A stretch of DNA of 64,000 nt from Paragorgia papillata (lineage: Eukaryota; Cnidaria; Anthozoa; Scleralcyonacea; Coralliidae): positions 2,765,501-2,829,500 of the forward strand of contig JAWNZC010000321.1 in the NCBI GenBank assembly GCA_035771165.1, given 5' to 3'. The position numbers and the translations under genes were made by a program. Of this stretch, positions 1-11,010 are shown piece by piece; the first letter of the stretch is position 1, and every line of letters begins with the position of its first letter. Under the pieces are notes generated by a model. That model was not told the DNA's origin and did no database searches. It saw only the letters and a program-made list of their open reading frames with translations.

Positions 1-960
1 GTGACTGTGAAGCTGGCAAACTAATTGCTTCCTCTTAAGCACCAATCTATTTATTTAAATTGATAATTAATTCATAATCATGAAAACCTGAAAATAAATT
101 AGTATTTACGGTAATTATATTGTTAAAATAACTGCTCATACAAATTTAAGTTAGTCCTCTTGATTTACATAAACTTTTCATTCTATTTTCTCAGCTAAAA
201 TCATTCATTTCTTTGGAAGTTTTGATGAATACAAAAGTTTACATGCACAAGTTTAACTACCATCATAAACTTATATCTTACAATATACACTTATGTAGCC
301 AATGCAAGTTTGTTTGCTGACAAGTTAAATGTAAATATGTACAGACTTAGTGAAGACAATTAAATTTAATAAAAAATTAATCAGAAAATACAGTTACAGT
401 AATTATATAATTCAAGCCAGATCCAAAGCCTGAGCTGAAGTTTCTAATAGGCTGGTCTATACACTACACTCTATAGGTCACCTATAGACTTGTTTTGTTA
501 GGGAATTGATCGAGTTAAATACCAGTAATAAATTGTATATTCCATTTTGCCATTGTCTGTTCAGTTATATATGCACAGATGACGTACATCACAACGTGGT
601 TAGAACAAAAAAGTGGCCCATGAGATGGCCAGTTGAGTGGGTCACTGAACAAAATATGTGATTTGGAGCTAAAACACACCCCCTTAAATAAAGCATAAAA
701 TGTAGTAAATGGCTGTATGTATATAATAGACTTTTTCTTTTAGTTGAAATATATATATAAAAAAATTACAATGAAAACAGTCATTCAACTTAATGCATTG
801 AGTGATATTATTTTGGAAATTGATAAACAATTCTTGTGATCAACTGCTAAATTTGATTCTGAGTCAGGTAAACATTAGAAGCTTTTCTCATCAACAGTGT
901 AGTCTAGTTTTCAACCTGTCTGTAAGGTGACTCTGTTTATTATAGCCTTCCCCTTGTGAT
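1..960. other. AT-rich stretch without a recognised gene
   Basis: No long ORF, RNA gene or clear inverted repeat was seen. A segment at about 535-600 (containing tctgttcagtta followed by tgcacagatg) resembles one at 41412-41450, so part of it is probably an old dispersed repeat. Confidence 0.5.
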
Positions 961-986
961 ATTATGCGACACTATGTCGAACACAG

Positions 987-1008
987 CCCCCCCCCCCCCC
1001 CCCCCCCC
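987..1008. repeat. poly-C tract, 22 bases
   Basis: An uninterrupted run of C. It is one of more than ten C or G runs of 7-23 bases in the first 12.3 kb. Others lie at about 1206-1226, 1261-1271, 3821-3831, 4415-4428, 7045-7063, 8031-8053 and 11310-11328. Several of the others lie just inside the ends of transposable elements described below. The exact length may be unreliable in an assembly. Confidence 0.9.
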
Positions 1009-1429
1009 ATCCCCTACCCCAAGCATCATATATTTTGTGAACAGCCCCTAGATATATACAGACTGCAAGTAAGAATAAGATTGTGTTTGAAATCACTCTC
1101 AAAATGCACAAAATGTAAGGGGGGACCACCAGACCCCCACCTTATTAAGGCAGATTCACCCCTGTTAAAAACTCATATTGGATAAGCTACACTCACACAC
1201 ATCAATCCTGGGGTGGGGGGGGGGGGATGGGGTGGACAGGGGGGAATGCCTATATAATTATCCCCCCCCCCACTTTTCGCTTCGAAAAATTGAAATTAAA
1301 ATGCCTAAATAATAATCTTTGATTCTTTTCCAGTATTTCTCTTTATGATATTAACGCAACACTTAGCCATGTGGTCTTAGCGCAAATATACCGAACTCCA
1401 AATTTAAGACCTTTATATTTTGCTCAAAA

Positions 1430-1515
1430 GTGCCCTCAAAATGCAGGAAATGCTGTTTCAGAGACCCAAAATTCAAAAATTTTATGGGGGGGGGGCATGC
1501 CCCTGGACCCCATAG
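1430..1515 (+). repeat. dispersed repeat fragment (aatgcaggaaat / gggggcatgcccc)
   Basis: This fragment shares the order aatgcaggaaatg, then aaattcaaaaattt, then a G-run with gcatgcccc, with segments at 4432-4515 and 6455-6520. A shorter match lies at 7877-7925. It has no obvious coding capacity. It could be a SINE or an internal part of a DNA element; the family is not recognised. Confidence 0.65.
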
Positions 1516-2845
1516 AATACTCAGGCTTCGTCCTCATCCCCCCCACTTCAAGCAAGCGATTGTCACCCTTGGCTATACTAGATGTCCAAGTAGGTTGCAA
1601 TTAAACAAAATGGGTTACAACTGGTTATTATGCTATAATTATGATTATTTTAAAATAATTGGCATGCAGTTTTCATTTAGTTTAGGCTTTATTTTGAGAG
1701 GGTAACATATATTATAGATAGTATATAAATATAACTGCATGATAACTCTGCATGTGGCCCTCTATAACAAATCATTACAAAAATTTATATAATACATAAA
1801 GCTAAAAAAATACTTAATGTTATATATACTAAATACATTATATTACAAATATATACAAAATATTCTTATGATCTTTGGAAACATATCAAAGCAATGATAT
1901 TTTTTGGACACTTAAAAATGTTTTGTGAGCCTGAGTAAGCCTTGTATAGTCACATTATAAAAATATTTAAACTACAAAGAGGTTTGTTTAAAAATGCACT
2001 TGACGCTTCGTTATATATATCAAAAAGTCAACGACTTATTAAACAATGAGTACACTAAACTAATTTACCATAGTTTAAATATTTCATGACCCTTCAACTC
2101 TTCAAGGTATCTAACAATAACGTTATAATTTTCTCCTACAGCGAACAATTTCCAATACATTAAATTTGAAATGACTGTATATAATATCTCCTAAAGTCCT
2201 AGCTGAAAAACATGTCATTGTGTTGACAAGAAATGCAACAGAGCAGAAATTTTGTTATATCATCGTCACAGTACGAGATATTCTTTCCGGAACATTCTTG
2301 TCGTCTCGAAGCTATTATTAACTCAATATAGGTTCAATATCTAATATATAATTTTAAGCAATTGAGGCTCTCGTATCATACAATGTTCTTTCCCTACTTG
2401 TAGCTAGTTTTTAGCGTGTAAAAGATGATAGAATTACGTGGAGTGAGTGTTTGGATTTAATAAAGTACTATTAGCTGTCGGCACGTCTTCTTTATATTAA
2501 ACATGTTTGCTTACCATTTCCTGTCTCCTTGTACTTTGACAGCAGCCTTCAATGGAAAACACTAGAAATATCAAGCAAGAAACAAACGCGTTTCCAAAGT
2601 GCTTTCAACTATTAATACATGCCACCAGTTCTTGCTGGCAAAGATGACTTGTCTCAGCTCGGGCACAGATAAGGATCGGGCACCAAATTTAGTGCACACG
2701 CGTGGCACGTGGTTCAGTTCCCGCGATATAACCCCGGATAGTATTACAGTACTATGATTGTATTATGTACTTTTATTATATAAAATAGAGTGTTTTATTG
2801 ATTTTTCCGCCACTAAATAAAATACAATTTTTTATATAATAAACA
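1516..2845. other. intergenic, no gene seen
   Basis: AT-rich DNA with short ORFs only. No coding signature, RNA gene or clear repeat boundary was recognised. Confidence 0.5.
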
Positions 2846-2848
2846 GAA

Positions 2849-2960
2849 CAATACACGGATGCTTGGAAATATGAAATTTATTTCTCGAGTTGACCATAGA
2901 GATAGATATCCTGGCCAACACTCGAAATAAATTTCATATTTCCGCACATCCATGTATTAT
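2849..2960. repeat. imperfect palindrome, about 110 bp
   Basis: The left arm begins aatacacggatg and continues gaaatatgaaatttatttc. The right arm is the reverse complement (gaaataaatttcatatttc, ending catccatgtatt), around a central segment of about 30 bp. The structure fits a small foldback MITE. No target-site duplication was identified. Confidence 0.75.
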
Positions 2961-2989
2961 TCTCTATATATAGCTTATTGGAAGGGGGG

Positions 2990-3330
2990 GGTAACCTTCC
3001 TAAGAGAGCTAGCCCTCTTTGCCGAGATCCCGCCTGATCAGTCAAATTAATCCATTGTAAAATTTCTTTTGGTTTACAAGAAAGAAGAGCCTGCCTTCTT
3101 ATATTTCGCTATTGACTACGCCCGCGATCTCGAGAAGAAATTAAAAGCTGGAAGTTAAACACTTACAGCGCTCATGAGGCCTGGCCCTCTGAAGAATATA
3201 TTCTAGCTATGTATAAACATGAAGGGCTAGCTATCCTTCTCGAAAGGCTGCTTTATAGGGCTAGAACTCGTAGGAGGCAGGAGGGCAGGTCCTCTCACCC
3301 TGAGGGTAGCCTAGCTCCCTAGCCTTCGTT
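2990..3330. mobile_element. degenerate MITE related to the gccgagatcccg family
   Basis: It contains agccctctttgccgagatcc and ggcctggccctct-like blocks also found at 4625-5175 and 21961-22475. No clear terminal repeats or duplication could be seen here, so it is called a diverged or partial copy of that family. Confidence 0.5.
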
Positions 3331-3796
3331 GTGATGTATGTTCATGAAATTTGTAGTAAGGTTTTCAATTCAACATTCTCGCAAATATATTTTTGTTGTT
3401 ATTTACTTCTCGAAAATTGTTACCATAGCAACAATGAGTCTTAAATATAGGAGACCTTTTGAGATTTTTGTATCAGCATTTTTCTGCTACTTCTCGGCGA
3501 GTTTCTTTTGGTAAAAAATATTACTAAAAAATTAAGGTATAAGCTCCTTCTTGAACTACTGTGCAAACTTTCAAAACACTAGTACACCGGAGGAAACGCA
3601 AGATATATATGCGCGTTCATTTAATTTTCTGCCAAATTATTATAGTACGTTTCTATAAACCGATTGCTTTTAAGTAGAAATAATGTCACACATCCCGGAT
3701 TAGATATTTACTCATGAGGACAATCGGCATTGTACAACTGTAGTTGTCACTATAGAGCTTTCGATCGGAATTGAGAAATTATTTTCAAAGAGGGGC
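3331..3796. other. intergenic, no gene seen
   Basis: AT-rich DNA without a recognised gene or repeat. It ends at the target-site duplication of the following element. Confidence 0.45.
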
Positions 3797-3804
3797 ATTA
3801 CATT

Positions 3805-4019
3805 CGGTGGCGGATTAAGGGGGGGGGGGGCTGACTGGGCTACAGCCAGGGGCCCACGGCCCCACGTATCCTAGGGGGCCCGGGGCCGCCGAAGTCTTAT
3901 TAAAAAATTTGTAAAGGACCCTTACGTATTTACGGTGCAGCGCAAGAAGGGGCCTGGGAGGGGGGGGTAGGCAATCAGAAAAACAGGCAGGGGCCTCAGG
4001 TAGCCTTAATCCGCCTCTG
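3805..4019. mobile_element. hAT-type MITE, 215 bp, with 8-bp target-site duplication
   Basis: The terminal inverted repeats are CGGTGGCGGATTAAGG on the left and CAGAGGCGGATTAAGG on the right (reverse complemented). The element is flanked by the direct 8-bp repeat attacatt at 3797-3804 and 4020-4027. An 8-bp duplication with CAGNGGCGGA-like ends is typical of non-autonomous hAT elements. The interior is GC-rich and non-coding and has G-runs just inside both ends. Confidence 0.88.
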
Positions 4020-4027
4020 ATTACATT

Positions 4028-4430
4028 CCGTTCGTACAAGTTCCAAACTATTTTGAGAAATTCCAGAGTAAATTTTCTCCGTACAGTACATGACCGTAGG
4101 AAACAGGGGGGCTACCTAAGCCTCCCTAGAAAACTGACACTAATATAACGCACGAAGCTCACGCAGCACGTATCCAGGAACGTTCTTATCAAATTCTTTT
4201 TTCCCTGTCTTCGCGGTACACAGACAATACAGTTTAGTAATGCCCCAGAATTATGACAAAACACTAAATTTAAAAAGAATTGCGGATGACGTGGATTCAC
4301 CCGTACACATGTTTTGCCAGCCCGAAAAATAATTTAATCCTACCCAAAATAATTTAAATATTTGATTTGAGTATTTTAATATGGTGTTTTGTAACCTTCA
4401 GATTTCTGTAAATCCCCCCCCCCCCCCCCT
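4028..4430. other. intergenic, no gene seen
   Basis: No recognised gene. The stretch ends in a run of C adjoining another copy of the aatgcaggaaat-type repeat. Confidence 0.4.
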
Positions 4431-4431
4431 T

Positions 4432-4515
4432 CCCAAATGCACGAAATGGCATTTCCGATACCCTAGGCCTAGATTTCAAAATTCTCCGGGGGAGCATGCC
4501 CCGGACTCCATAGCT
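4432..4515 (+). repeat. dispersed repeat fragment, second copy
   Basis: It contains aaatgcacgaaatggcattt, then gatttcaaaattctccgggg and gagcatgccccgga, matching the copy at 6455-6520 closely and the one at 1430-1515 more loosely. It is non-coding. Confidence 0.7.
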
Positions 4516-4624
4516 ACACTTTTTAGCCCTCCAAACATAAAACATCTTCCCAGCTTCTTTTGCAAGCTCAATTTTTCTCTAGTACAATTTGTTTATATTT
4601 TGCAAATTGATTACCATAAATCGC

Positions 4625-5110
4625 GGTCAGCCCTTTTGATAGGGCTGACCCTCTTTGCCGAGATCCCGCATCTTAGAGTATTAAATTCCTTGTAAAAATT
4701 TGTTTGCGTTCAGTATATGACAAGAGGGCCAGCCCTCCTAGGCGAAATCTCGCAATTGACAACCTGAGATCTCGCCCAGGAGGGCTGGAAATTTCCCATG
4801 CCGTAAACGCACTAAAGAGGGCTGAACCTATTAGGAAGCCTAAGGCTAGCCGAAATCCAAGCTCAGTATACACGGTAAAATTTGCCTTTACTAATATTTT
4901 TTGGTCAACTTTTTATTTTATAAGTTGCATGTGTTTGTTCATGTGTTTGTTATAAATTCAAATCGTGTTTGCGAAAACATGATTTCGTGGAAAAGTTGCA
5001 CAAGTCGGTAAACTAGCCCTGACGCGAGGTGAAATCCAGCCTAGGCCTCTTACTAGGCCTAGCCCTACCAAGAGGCCCTCCCCCATATAGAAAATGTAGT
5101 TAAAATGTAA
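4625..5110. mobile_element. MITE of the gccgagatcccg family, copy B
   Basis: Block by block it matches the better-bounded copy at 21961-22475: gggctgaccctctttgccga, then tttgtttgcgtt, then gtaaacgcacta, then aatattttttggtcaacttt, then gtgtttgcgaaaacatgatt, then tgcacaagtcgg. The ends carry agggctgaccct on the left and agggcct/agccct motifs on the right, in inverted relation. The outermost terminal bases of the other copy are not preserved here. Confidence 0.75.
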
Positions 5111-5930
5111 ATGCGTTACACTTGAAGGTAGACCAAGGGCCGAAGGACGACGGAACGGAGGGCTATAGCTCCCCCCCCCCAAATATAGGCTAAAAAAGGC
5201 CTAAAATTTGCTGGGGGGGGGCGGGGATTGACAGCCCATCCAATATAAAACATAAGATGCTAGAACGACGACAGCCGTTAAAACGCAAGATAAATTTTAC
5301 AATTTAAAGAAGTCACGGTTAACTAACTATTATATTTGATATTTGAAACCAGTGTTGCTATGTAGTGTCCGTATTAAAGTCAATCTCAAGCGACAGTTCT
5401 CGTCTTTTGGCCGTTGACGTGAAAATGCTCTAAGTGGCGTTGTATAAAGAACGAGGACGGTGTTGAGATTACTCTTGGGGCCAAGAAATATTCATTCTCT
5501 TTGTTTTGCAAAAATAATTATCTTGTTAGCACGTCGTCGTTGAGGTTGACCTCGTAGATCTTAAAATCCCTATTATTGAGGTAGACAACACGTACGAAAG
5601 ATAAACTGTCAAAAGTAAGTATATATTTTATTGATTTACGGAAATTAAAATACGGCAACATTTTCCAAGTTTATAATAAAATAATAAATACAACAATAAC
5701 AACTCTAAACATAGTGTGAGGTTTGGCCACCTGTGAGAAATGAAATATGTTTGCATTTCCTCGTGGGAAACAAAAATTTGTAATAAGCCGCGAAGAAATT
5801 TTACCTCCTGGCTCCTGGTCAAAATATAGTTGGTCCCTTTTCGGGAATGGGCGTGGGTCTTCTTTGGCCATGGGCTCCTCGATATATTGTATATATTATA
5901 AAATATTATAACTTATTGGTTTCATCTAAG
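5111..5930. other. intergenic, no supported gene
   Basis: There are two overlapping minus-strand open frames of about 65 residues (5628-5871). They have no recognisable domain, and neither has a supported start or splice context. Nothing else was recognised. Confidence 0.4.
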
Positions 5931-7087
5931 GGGCCGACCATTTGACTTTTGAGAGGGGTTGGGTCACTTGGGTGATTTCAGAAGAAAAAAATCCTGCAAG
6001 GTGGTTTGGGACGGGGAAAAAAGCATGCATTGAATCACAAATAGAAAAAAATATCCTACATCAAGTTTGAGCAAGAAAAAAATTGCATCACTTTTCAAAA
6101 ACAAAGTTGAACGTTAATAGTTTATTATTTTAAAAAGTAAACATGTAGGATGGTCTCAATACATTCATCTCTTAAACGATAAACTGTATTATAATAACTG
6201 TTATTTTGTTTAAATTTATCTATTAAATTTATCTTATATTTTTTTAGTAGTTACAGTAAGTTTGTTTAATTTGGCTCAATGCAGTTGTTCAGCAGGGCCG
6301 TATCGAGGGGTTTTGAGACGCCGGTACACCAGTTTGGGTGCCCAAACCGAGGTGCCCAAAAAATATAAACTATGTACTACAATCTGAGGGTTTTTTCCAA
6401 AACCCTACAATAATTTAAAAATCACCCCTCAGAATGTTAAAAATCGCATCTCAGAATGCAGGAAATGGCATTTCCGAGACTCTAAATTTCAAAATTTTCC
6501 GGGGGAGCATGCCCCCTAGAGGATTCTCGCGCCTTCAGTGCTCGAATATCGTCACTGACCGATTTGCCCAAATAATCTCTGGATATGGCACTGTTCAGAA
6601 CTACTCTCCTTTACGATTAATATATAGAACGATGTCTAAAACGAATTAAATGCGTCCAGATCAGATGTTTTATCCATGTGCCCCACACAGGTGTTGCTTT
6701 TCAGACGCATGGAATTTCCAGTAAATGCATAAAAACTATTCCGGTGAAAATATATCATCATCGTATAAAATTACAACACACGTTACTTTCCTCTGCCAGA
6801 CTTGCACATTTAAAATGCAATGTATAAACAGGGCCTATTTAATAAAAGCTCTGAAGAATTGCTTATTTACCCGTATCATTGGTGGATAAAAGCTAAACTA
6901 AGACTGCTAAAAAAAAATGATCTTGCCGAAGCTAAAATCGTGGAAAAAAATTTCACACATAGTTGCGTCCTGGGAAAAAAAATATTCTTCAGCAATATGG
7001 GTACCGAAAAAAAATTCATGCCCAAACAAGATCACCCAACCCAACCCCCCCCCCCCCCCCCCCTCAAAAGTCAAATGGTCGACCCCC
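5931..7087. mobile_element. non-autonomous DNA element with G-rich inverted ends, copy 1
   Basis: The inverted termini read GGGCCGACCATTTGACTTTT on the left and GGGGGTCGACCATTTGACTT on the right (reverse complemented), followed by ggttgggt and a G-run (C19 at 7045-7063). Inside each end are several A-rich units of the form aaaaaaa-t-ctgca, and these point the same way at both ends. Two further copies lie at 7305-8078 and 11286-12311. No transposase is visible. A target duplication is uncertain (possibly aag). Confidence 0.8.
6455..6520 (+). repeat. dispersed repeat fragment inside element copy 1
   Basis: It reads aatgcaggaaatggcatttc, then ctaaatttcaaaattttccg and gggagcatgcccc. It lies within 5931-7087. 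A related block at 7877-7925 lies within 7305-8078, so it may be part of that element's interior or a separate repeat that entered it. Confidence 0.7.
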
Positions 7088-7210
7088 AAGTCCAATATGG
7101 CAAAATATTTATGTCGAAAATTCAATATTGCCAATATTGCCTAATATTAAAATTTGAGCGAAGATGAATCGAATAGGTGTTTTATGATATCGAACAAATA
7201 ATCGTGCATA
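7088..7210. other. short spacer between two elements
   Basis: AT-rich spacer ending in the TA that flanks the next element. No gene. Confidence 0.4.
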
Positions 7211-8264
7211 TACAGTCGTTGACACCTTATAAGCGTGTACACCGCCCGTCAAAACATGTTTTATGTCAACGTCAAAGTTAAATGTTTACCTTGCAAACGT
7301 ATTAGGGGTGGACCATTAGAAAAGTGATGGGGGGGGGAACCAATAAAAAATTCGTGCAAGGCAATGTGCTCGGGGGGGAAATTCATACACAAAGAAAGTT
7401 TGAGAAAAAGAATTCGTGCAGAGCCTTCTCAATATCTCATGGTGAAAACTAGAAGTCAAATACCTTCTTGATACTGAAAACCATAAGTCAAAATGATGTT
7501 GATAATGGTCTTTACACCTTCTTTATTAAAGGATATATAACATACATCTATTAGTGTAAATTACACTAAATCTAATAGCTGGTGCAATGGCGCATACATT
7601 CACTGCAAACCAACAACATATTTAATATATTGCAAGAATAAAGATGCATAAGAGTAGTATATTTTAATTCTACTCAAAACTGTACATATCAATGTAAAAC
7701 AAAACAAGTACACATCACAATGTTAGGCTAAAGTAACTGTTACAGACTCATTCCTGTCAGCCAAATGCACCCCAAAACAGTGATAAGTCAACCCAGTAAA
7801 CACAACATCGAAAAATTGTTGAAATGTGTTGTATTTTAACTAGTTTTTATGACATTCCATGACCTTCAGTGTTCTTAAAAATCACCCCTCAGAATGCAGG
7901 AAATGGCATTTTGAAGACTCTGAGGTGGTATGTGTAATAAAAAAAATTCATGCAAGGATTAGACAATAAAAAAAATTCCTGCACAAGCAAATGAACAAAG
8001 AAAAAAATTCGTGCAAGCTGAAAAAGTCTTCCCCCCCCCCCCCCCCCCCCCCCAATCACTTTTCTAATGGTCCACCACAGGTTTTCATTCGATACATTCG
8101 ATTCGAACCAATGCATTATTGATTGTCACATGAATGTGCCCTTAGCCAATCAGTCAATCACGTCTCGCCAATCCCACGGTGTTGATTTCAAAACGGTTAA
8201 CTTTGGCTTAAATTTAGAACATGTTTTGACGGGCGGTGTACACGCTTAGGTGCCAACGACTGTA
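7211..8264. mobile_element. TA-flanked element with about 60-bp inverted ends, host of a nested insertion
   Basis: The left end starts TACAGTCGTTGACACC and continues agcgtgtacaccgcccgtca and aaacatgtttt. The right end is its inverse (tgacgggcggtgtacacgct, ending ccaacgactgta). TA dinucleotides flank at 7209-7210 and 8265-8266, as expected for a Tc1/mariner-type MITE. A second element (7305-8078) occupies most of the interior, so the original element was only about 280 bp. Confidence 0.82.
7305..8078. mobile_element. non-autonomous DNA element with G-rich inverted ends, copy 2 (nested)
   Basis: The inverted termini are GGGGTGGACCATTAGAAAAG and GTGGTGGACCATTAGAAAAG, followed by tgat and a G-run (C23 at 8031-8053). 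Subterminal units of the form aaaaaattcgtgca occur at both ends in the same orientation (near 7349, 7411, 7944, 7974 and 8004). The termini match those of 5931-7087 and 11286-12311. The copy sits inside the TA-flanked element 7211-8264. Confidence 0.82.
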
Positions 8265-8973
8265 TAATACCTTGGCACCTGTCCAAAGGTTGCTGCCCAA
8301 TATGTAGTTGTCCTACACCGAAAAAGATTGACTGGCACGTGACGCTAGATATGGTCAGTTGACCCCTCCCCGCCAGGAATGGGGGAGCCAACTTTCAACT
8401 TTGTGTTCATTTTACTTAGTCTCGACAGCGAGCGTTTTCATGGGGAATTTCATACTTGTCTCGGGCAGTATAGTAGTGGCGAGATAAAGTTCCCTCCATG
8501 CTCCATGTAAACAATCCCGAGGCAAAACTGCGAAACAAAATGGCGGCAGAAAGTGAAACAATTGATGAATTGATAGAGCACTAGAGCAGCAAACACGAAG
8601 CGAGAAAAATGGTCTTGCCTTGCCGTCTTGGTCTTCAACAATGGTTGAAAACCTGATAATTGGCCTGAAGAAGTATAAAAGCTTCTGTGAGTTTAATAAT
8701 TCGATCGTTTAATTCTAACAGTACTGTTACAGTTTCTTCCCTAATCTTAAATTAGATGCATAACTATACCCAATCCTCCAGGCTTAAACCGATTCAGAAG
8801 TAATTCCTCATGTAAACACACGACAAAGTGTCTCGGGGGGTAGGCGGGTTATAAACTGATGATCATCACATGATTTCGTATTGTAGCTTGCCAGAAAATA
8901 ATATTGCGCATTGAGTCCGTTATTATAACTGCGTGTAAAGAAGTTCACAGTGTATTTATCCTATGGTATAGCA
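8265..8973 (+). promoter_or_regulatory. upstream region of the MACPF gene, candidate TATA box
   Basis: A TATAAAAG motif occurs at 8674-8681, about 300 bases before the start codon. It is a candidate core promoter on motif alone. No upstream coding exon is needed because the signal peptide lies in the main exon. No other gene was seen here. Confidence 0.35.
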
Positions 8974-10272
8974 ATGTTTTTGCTAGTTTCTCTTCTATCG
9001 TTCTCCTGGGCCTTTGCAGTATCTTCGGCTGACGATCCCTATCAACCTCTTGGCAGAGGGATCTTCATTCCAGAGTGCAATATTCTTGGTCGTTTCACTG
9101 CTGGTATTCCAGTTTTTAAAAATTTATCCGATTGTTTTGAAACTGCGCCAGCTCCATCTTCTTCCAAGGCTCACGCTTTTTACGAAGACACCAAGTCTTT
9201 CTTCCACAGTGTGACTACAAAGACCGATCTACCCATCACTTTTGAAGCGGATTTTTCTCTTGGGTTCACCTTGGACGTTACAACACAAATCATTTCTGGA
9301 GATAGTCGGACAGTGATGGGAAGCTCTTTGAATATCTTCGCAGAAACCAAGGAAACGTCTATAGAAGAATGTCTAGCGACTTCACCATTAAATGATGATC
9401 TTGTTGCTGATTTCAAGAACTTAACTCCAACCATTGACAAACCATGGGATGAAGAATCGTGGCAGAACTATGATATATTTCTCAGAGAATATGGTTCTCA
9501 TGTTATTGAAGCAGTGACTTATGGTTCAAGCATAAGGCAATATGCCTTTGCTGAAATTAGCAAGCAATACACAGAGAGAAACTTTAATGTGAAGACTTGT
9601 ATTGACTTGTTTGGGATACCAGCTTTAAAGACAATTACTATGACAGCATGTTTTGGAATCACTCAAGATGACATTGATGTTGTTGAAAAAATGTTCATGA
9701 GTGATCAGCTTTATGTTAGAGGAGGCACCACTGAAACAAGAAATGAACTTATTGAAAATCCAACTCCTGAACTTATCGAGAAATTCTTGAATGAAGCAAA
9801 CTGTACCGATGACCCTGTGCGATATCATTTTAGGCCTATCTGGGAAGTGCTAGAAGAACAGTTTAAGGACACCTCTTATATAACACAAGCTGAAAATCTG
9901 AAAAATTATTATATGGGTTTCTTGAATTTCAACTGTCCTTACCAAAAGGATGGGGACCAGGTCTTGCAAATATTTAATCTAACTGAGAACACTGTATCAG
10001 GTGTTCCTGGCTTTGCTTGTTCATTGGCTCCACAGGGTTGTCATAGTTATGATGATTGTCATTATGAGGTTGGTGTGTACTGTGGCTGCAGTGGTTCCTC
10101 TTGTGTACAATATGTTGGGATGAAACTAGATACAGGGGAAATGCGACGTAAAGCTATCATTAATAGGGGATCAGGGTTGGAAGGATATGGATGTGGATGG
10201 AAGATTTGGGGTTCTGAGTGTGAATGTAGTGATGAAAGCCATAGTCGCACTGTTTTATGGCCTTCCAATTAA
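8974..10272 (+). CDS. secreted MACPF-domain protein, pore-former type
   Basis: A single uninterrupted 432-codon frame with a TAA stop. I chose the ATG at 8974: the frame is open to a GTG at 8950, but the first ATG is followed directly by a hydrophobic signal peptide (MFLLVSLLSFSWAFAV, cleavage probable near SSA/DD). The MACPF signature YDIFLREYGSH falls at about residues 166-176, and a glycine pair in YVRGGTTETR at about 247-256 fits the second conserved MACPF block. The C-terminal 85 residues hold nine cysteines (about residues 348-418), suggesting a small disulfide-rich module. MACPF proteins oligomerise into membrane pores; in cnidarians they include venom and immune or developmental effectors. 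Which role applies here is not shown by the sequence. No intron is visible, and no frameshift or missing signature residue was seen. The family call is firm; toxicity is not established. Confidence 0.9.
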   Translation: MFLLVSLLSFSWAFAVSSADDPYQPLGRGIFIPECNILGRFTAGIPVFKNLSDCFETAPAPSSSKAHAFYEDTKSFFHSVTTKTDLPITFEADFSLGFTLDVTTQIISGDSRTVMGSSLNIFAETKETSIEECLATSPLNDDLVADFKNLTPTIDKPWDEESWQNYDIFLREYGSHVIEAVTYGSSIRQYAFAEISKQYTERNFNVKTCIDLFGIPALKTITMTACFGITQDDIDVVEKMFMSDQLYVRGGTTETRNELIENPTPELIEKFLNEANCTDDPVRYHFRPIWEVLEEQFKDTSYITQAENLKNYYMGFLNFNCPYQKDGDQVLQIFNLTENTVSGVPGFACSLAPQGCHSYDDCHYEVGVYCGCSGSSCVQYVGMKLDTGEMRRKAIINRGSGLEGYGCGWKIWGSECECSDESHSRTVLWPSN

Positions 10273-10790
10273 AGCAGAATGCTTACAGTAATACATAATG
10301 ATGCATATTAGTGCACCAAGACCAATTTGAGAGGGGGTGAGGTTACTTTGCTTTATCCTTTGGAGTACGGTAGATTAGTAATTAATTTAGTTTAATTTCA
10401 TGAAATTAAATGATTAAAAATAATGAACACTACTGTTAATACCAGTACATTAAAACAGTAGATGAAGTCAGTGGATGTGATTCCTTACAAAAAAAACTAC
10501 TAAAATGTGTTCAGTAATTGATTTAAGTAACATATTATGCTACACTACAATTAATGTATTTGAGTTTAACTTAACAAATCTGTTTCTTTAATAAATTACT
10601 ATATTTTTTAGAATAGTCATTAATACTATTTATTTTATTTCACATACATGTATATTGCTGTTACTTGCTCCAGTATTTATTTAGCTTTAAATATGGCAAA
10701 ATGTCTTTGTCTCTTCATGTATCAGTCTGCATATATGCGCACCTAGCCAGTCTGAGTTGAAATTAAAAAATCCCATAAAATCCCAATATT
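10273..10790 (+). other. 3' flank of the MACPF gene with candidate poly(A) signal
   Basis: AT-rich. AATAAA at 10590-10595 lies about 320 bases after the stop codon, and an earlier ATTAAA variant also occurs. Either could end the transcript. No other gene was seen. Confidence 0.4.
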
Positions 10791-10794
10791 CTAT

Positions 10795-11010
10795 TGTGAT
10801 GAATTCAACTCATATGGGAATATTTTCATTCCGGCATGCCGAGATCTCGGCTGTTTTGCCGGGATCTCGGCCAGCCGAGTTACCCGCCTGTCTCATATAA
10901 ACACTCTGCCGGGGTAGCATTGAATTTCTATACATGGTGCGTAACTCGGCTAGCCGGGTAACTCGGGTAGTTGGCTCGTTCAGTCTCAACTCCAACAACC
11001 CAAACACTAG
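10795..11010. repeat. GC-rich foldback repeat with gccgagatctcggc blocks
   Basis: It contains the self-complementary gccgagatctcggc, then tgccgggatctcggcc, and paired blocks gccagccgagttacccg (left) and cggctagccgggtaactcgg (right). The gccgagatc and ataaacactc motifs echo the MITE family at 4625 and 21961, so it may be a distant member. Ends are uncertain. Confidence 0.5.

Noticed and set aside
5628..5871. Two overlapping minus-strand frames of about 65 codons with a hydrophobic tail
   Set aside because: Neither has a supported start, and no family was recognised; overlapping phases suggest chance openness.
6907..7167. Overlapping 64-115 codon frames with PPPPPP or GGGGGG tracts
   Set aside because: They span the C-run and A-rich units of a non-coding element in several phases at once.
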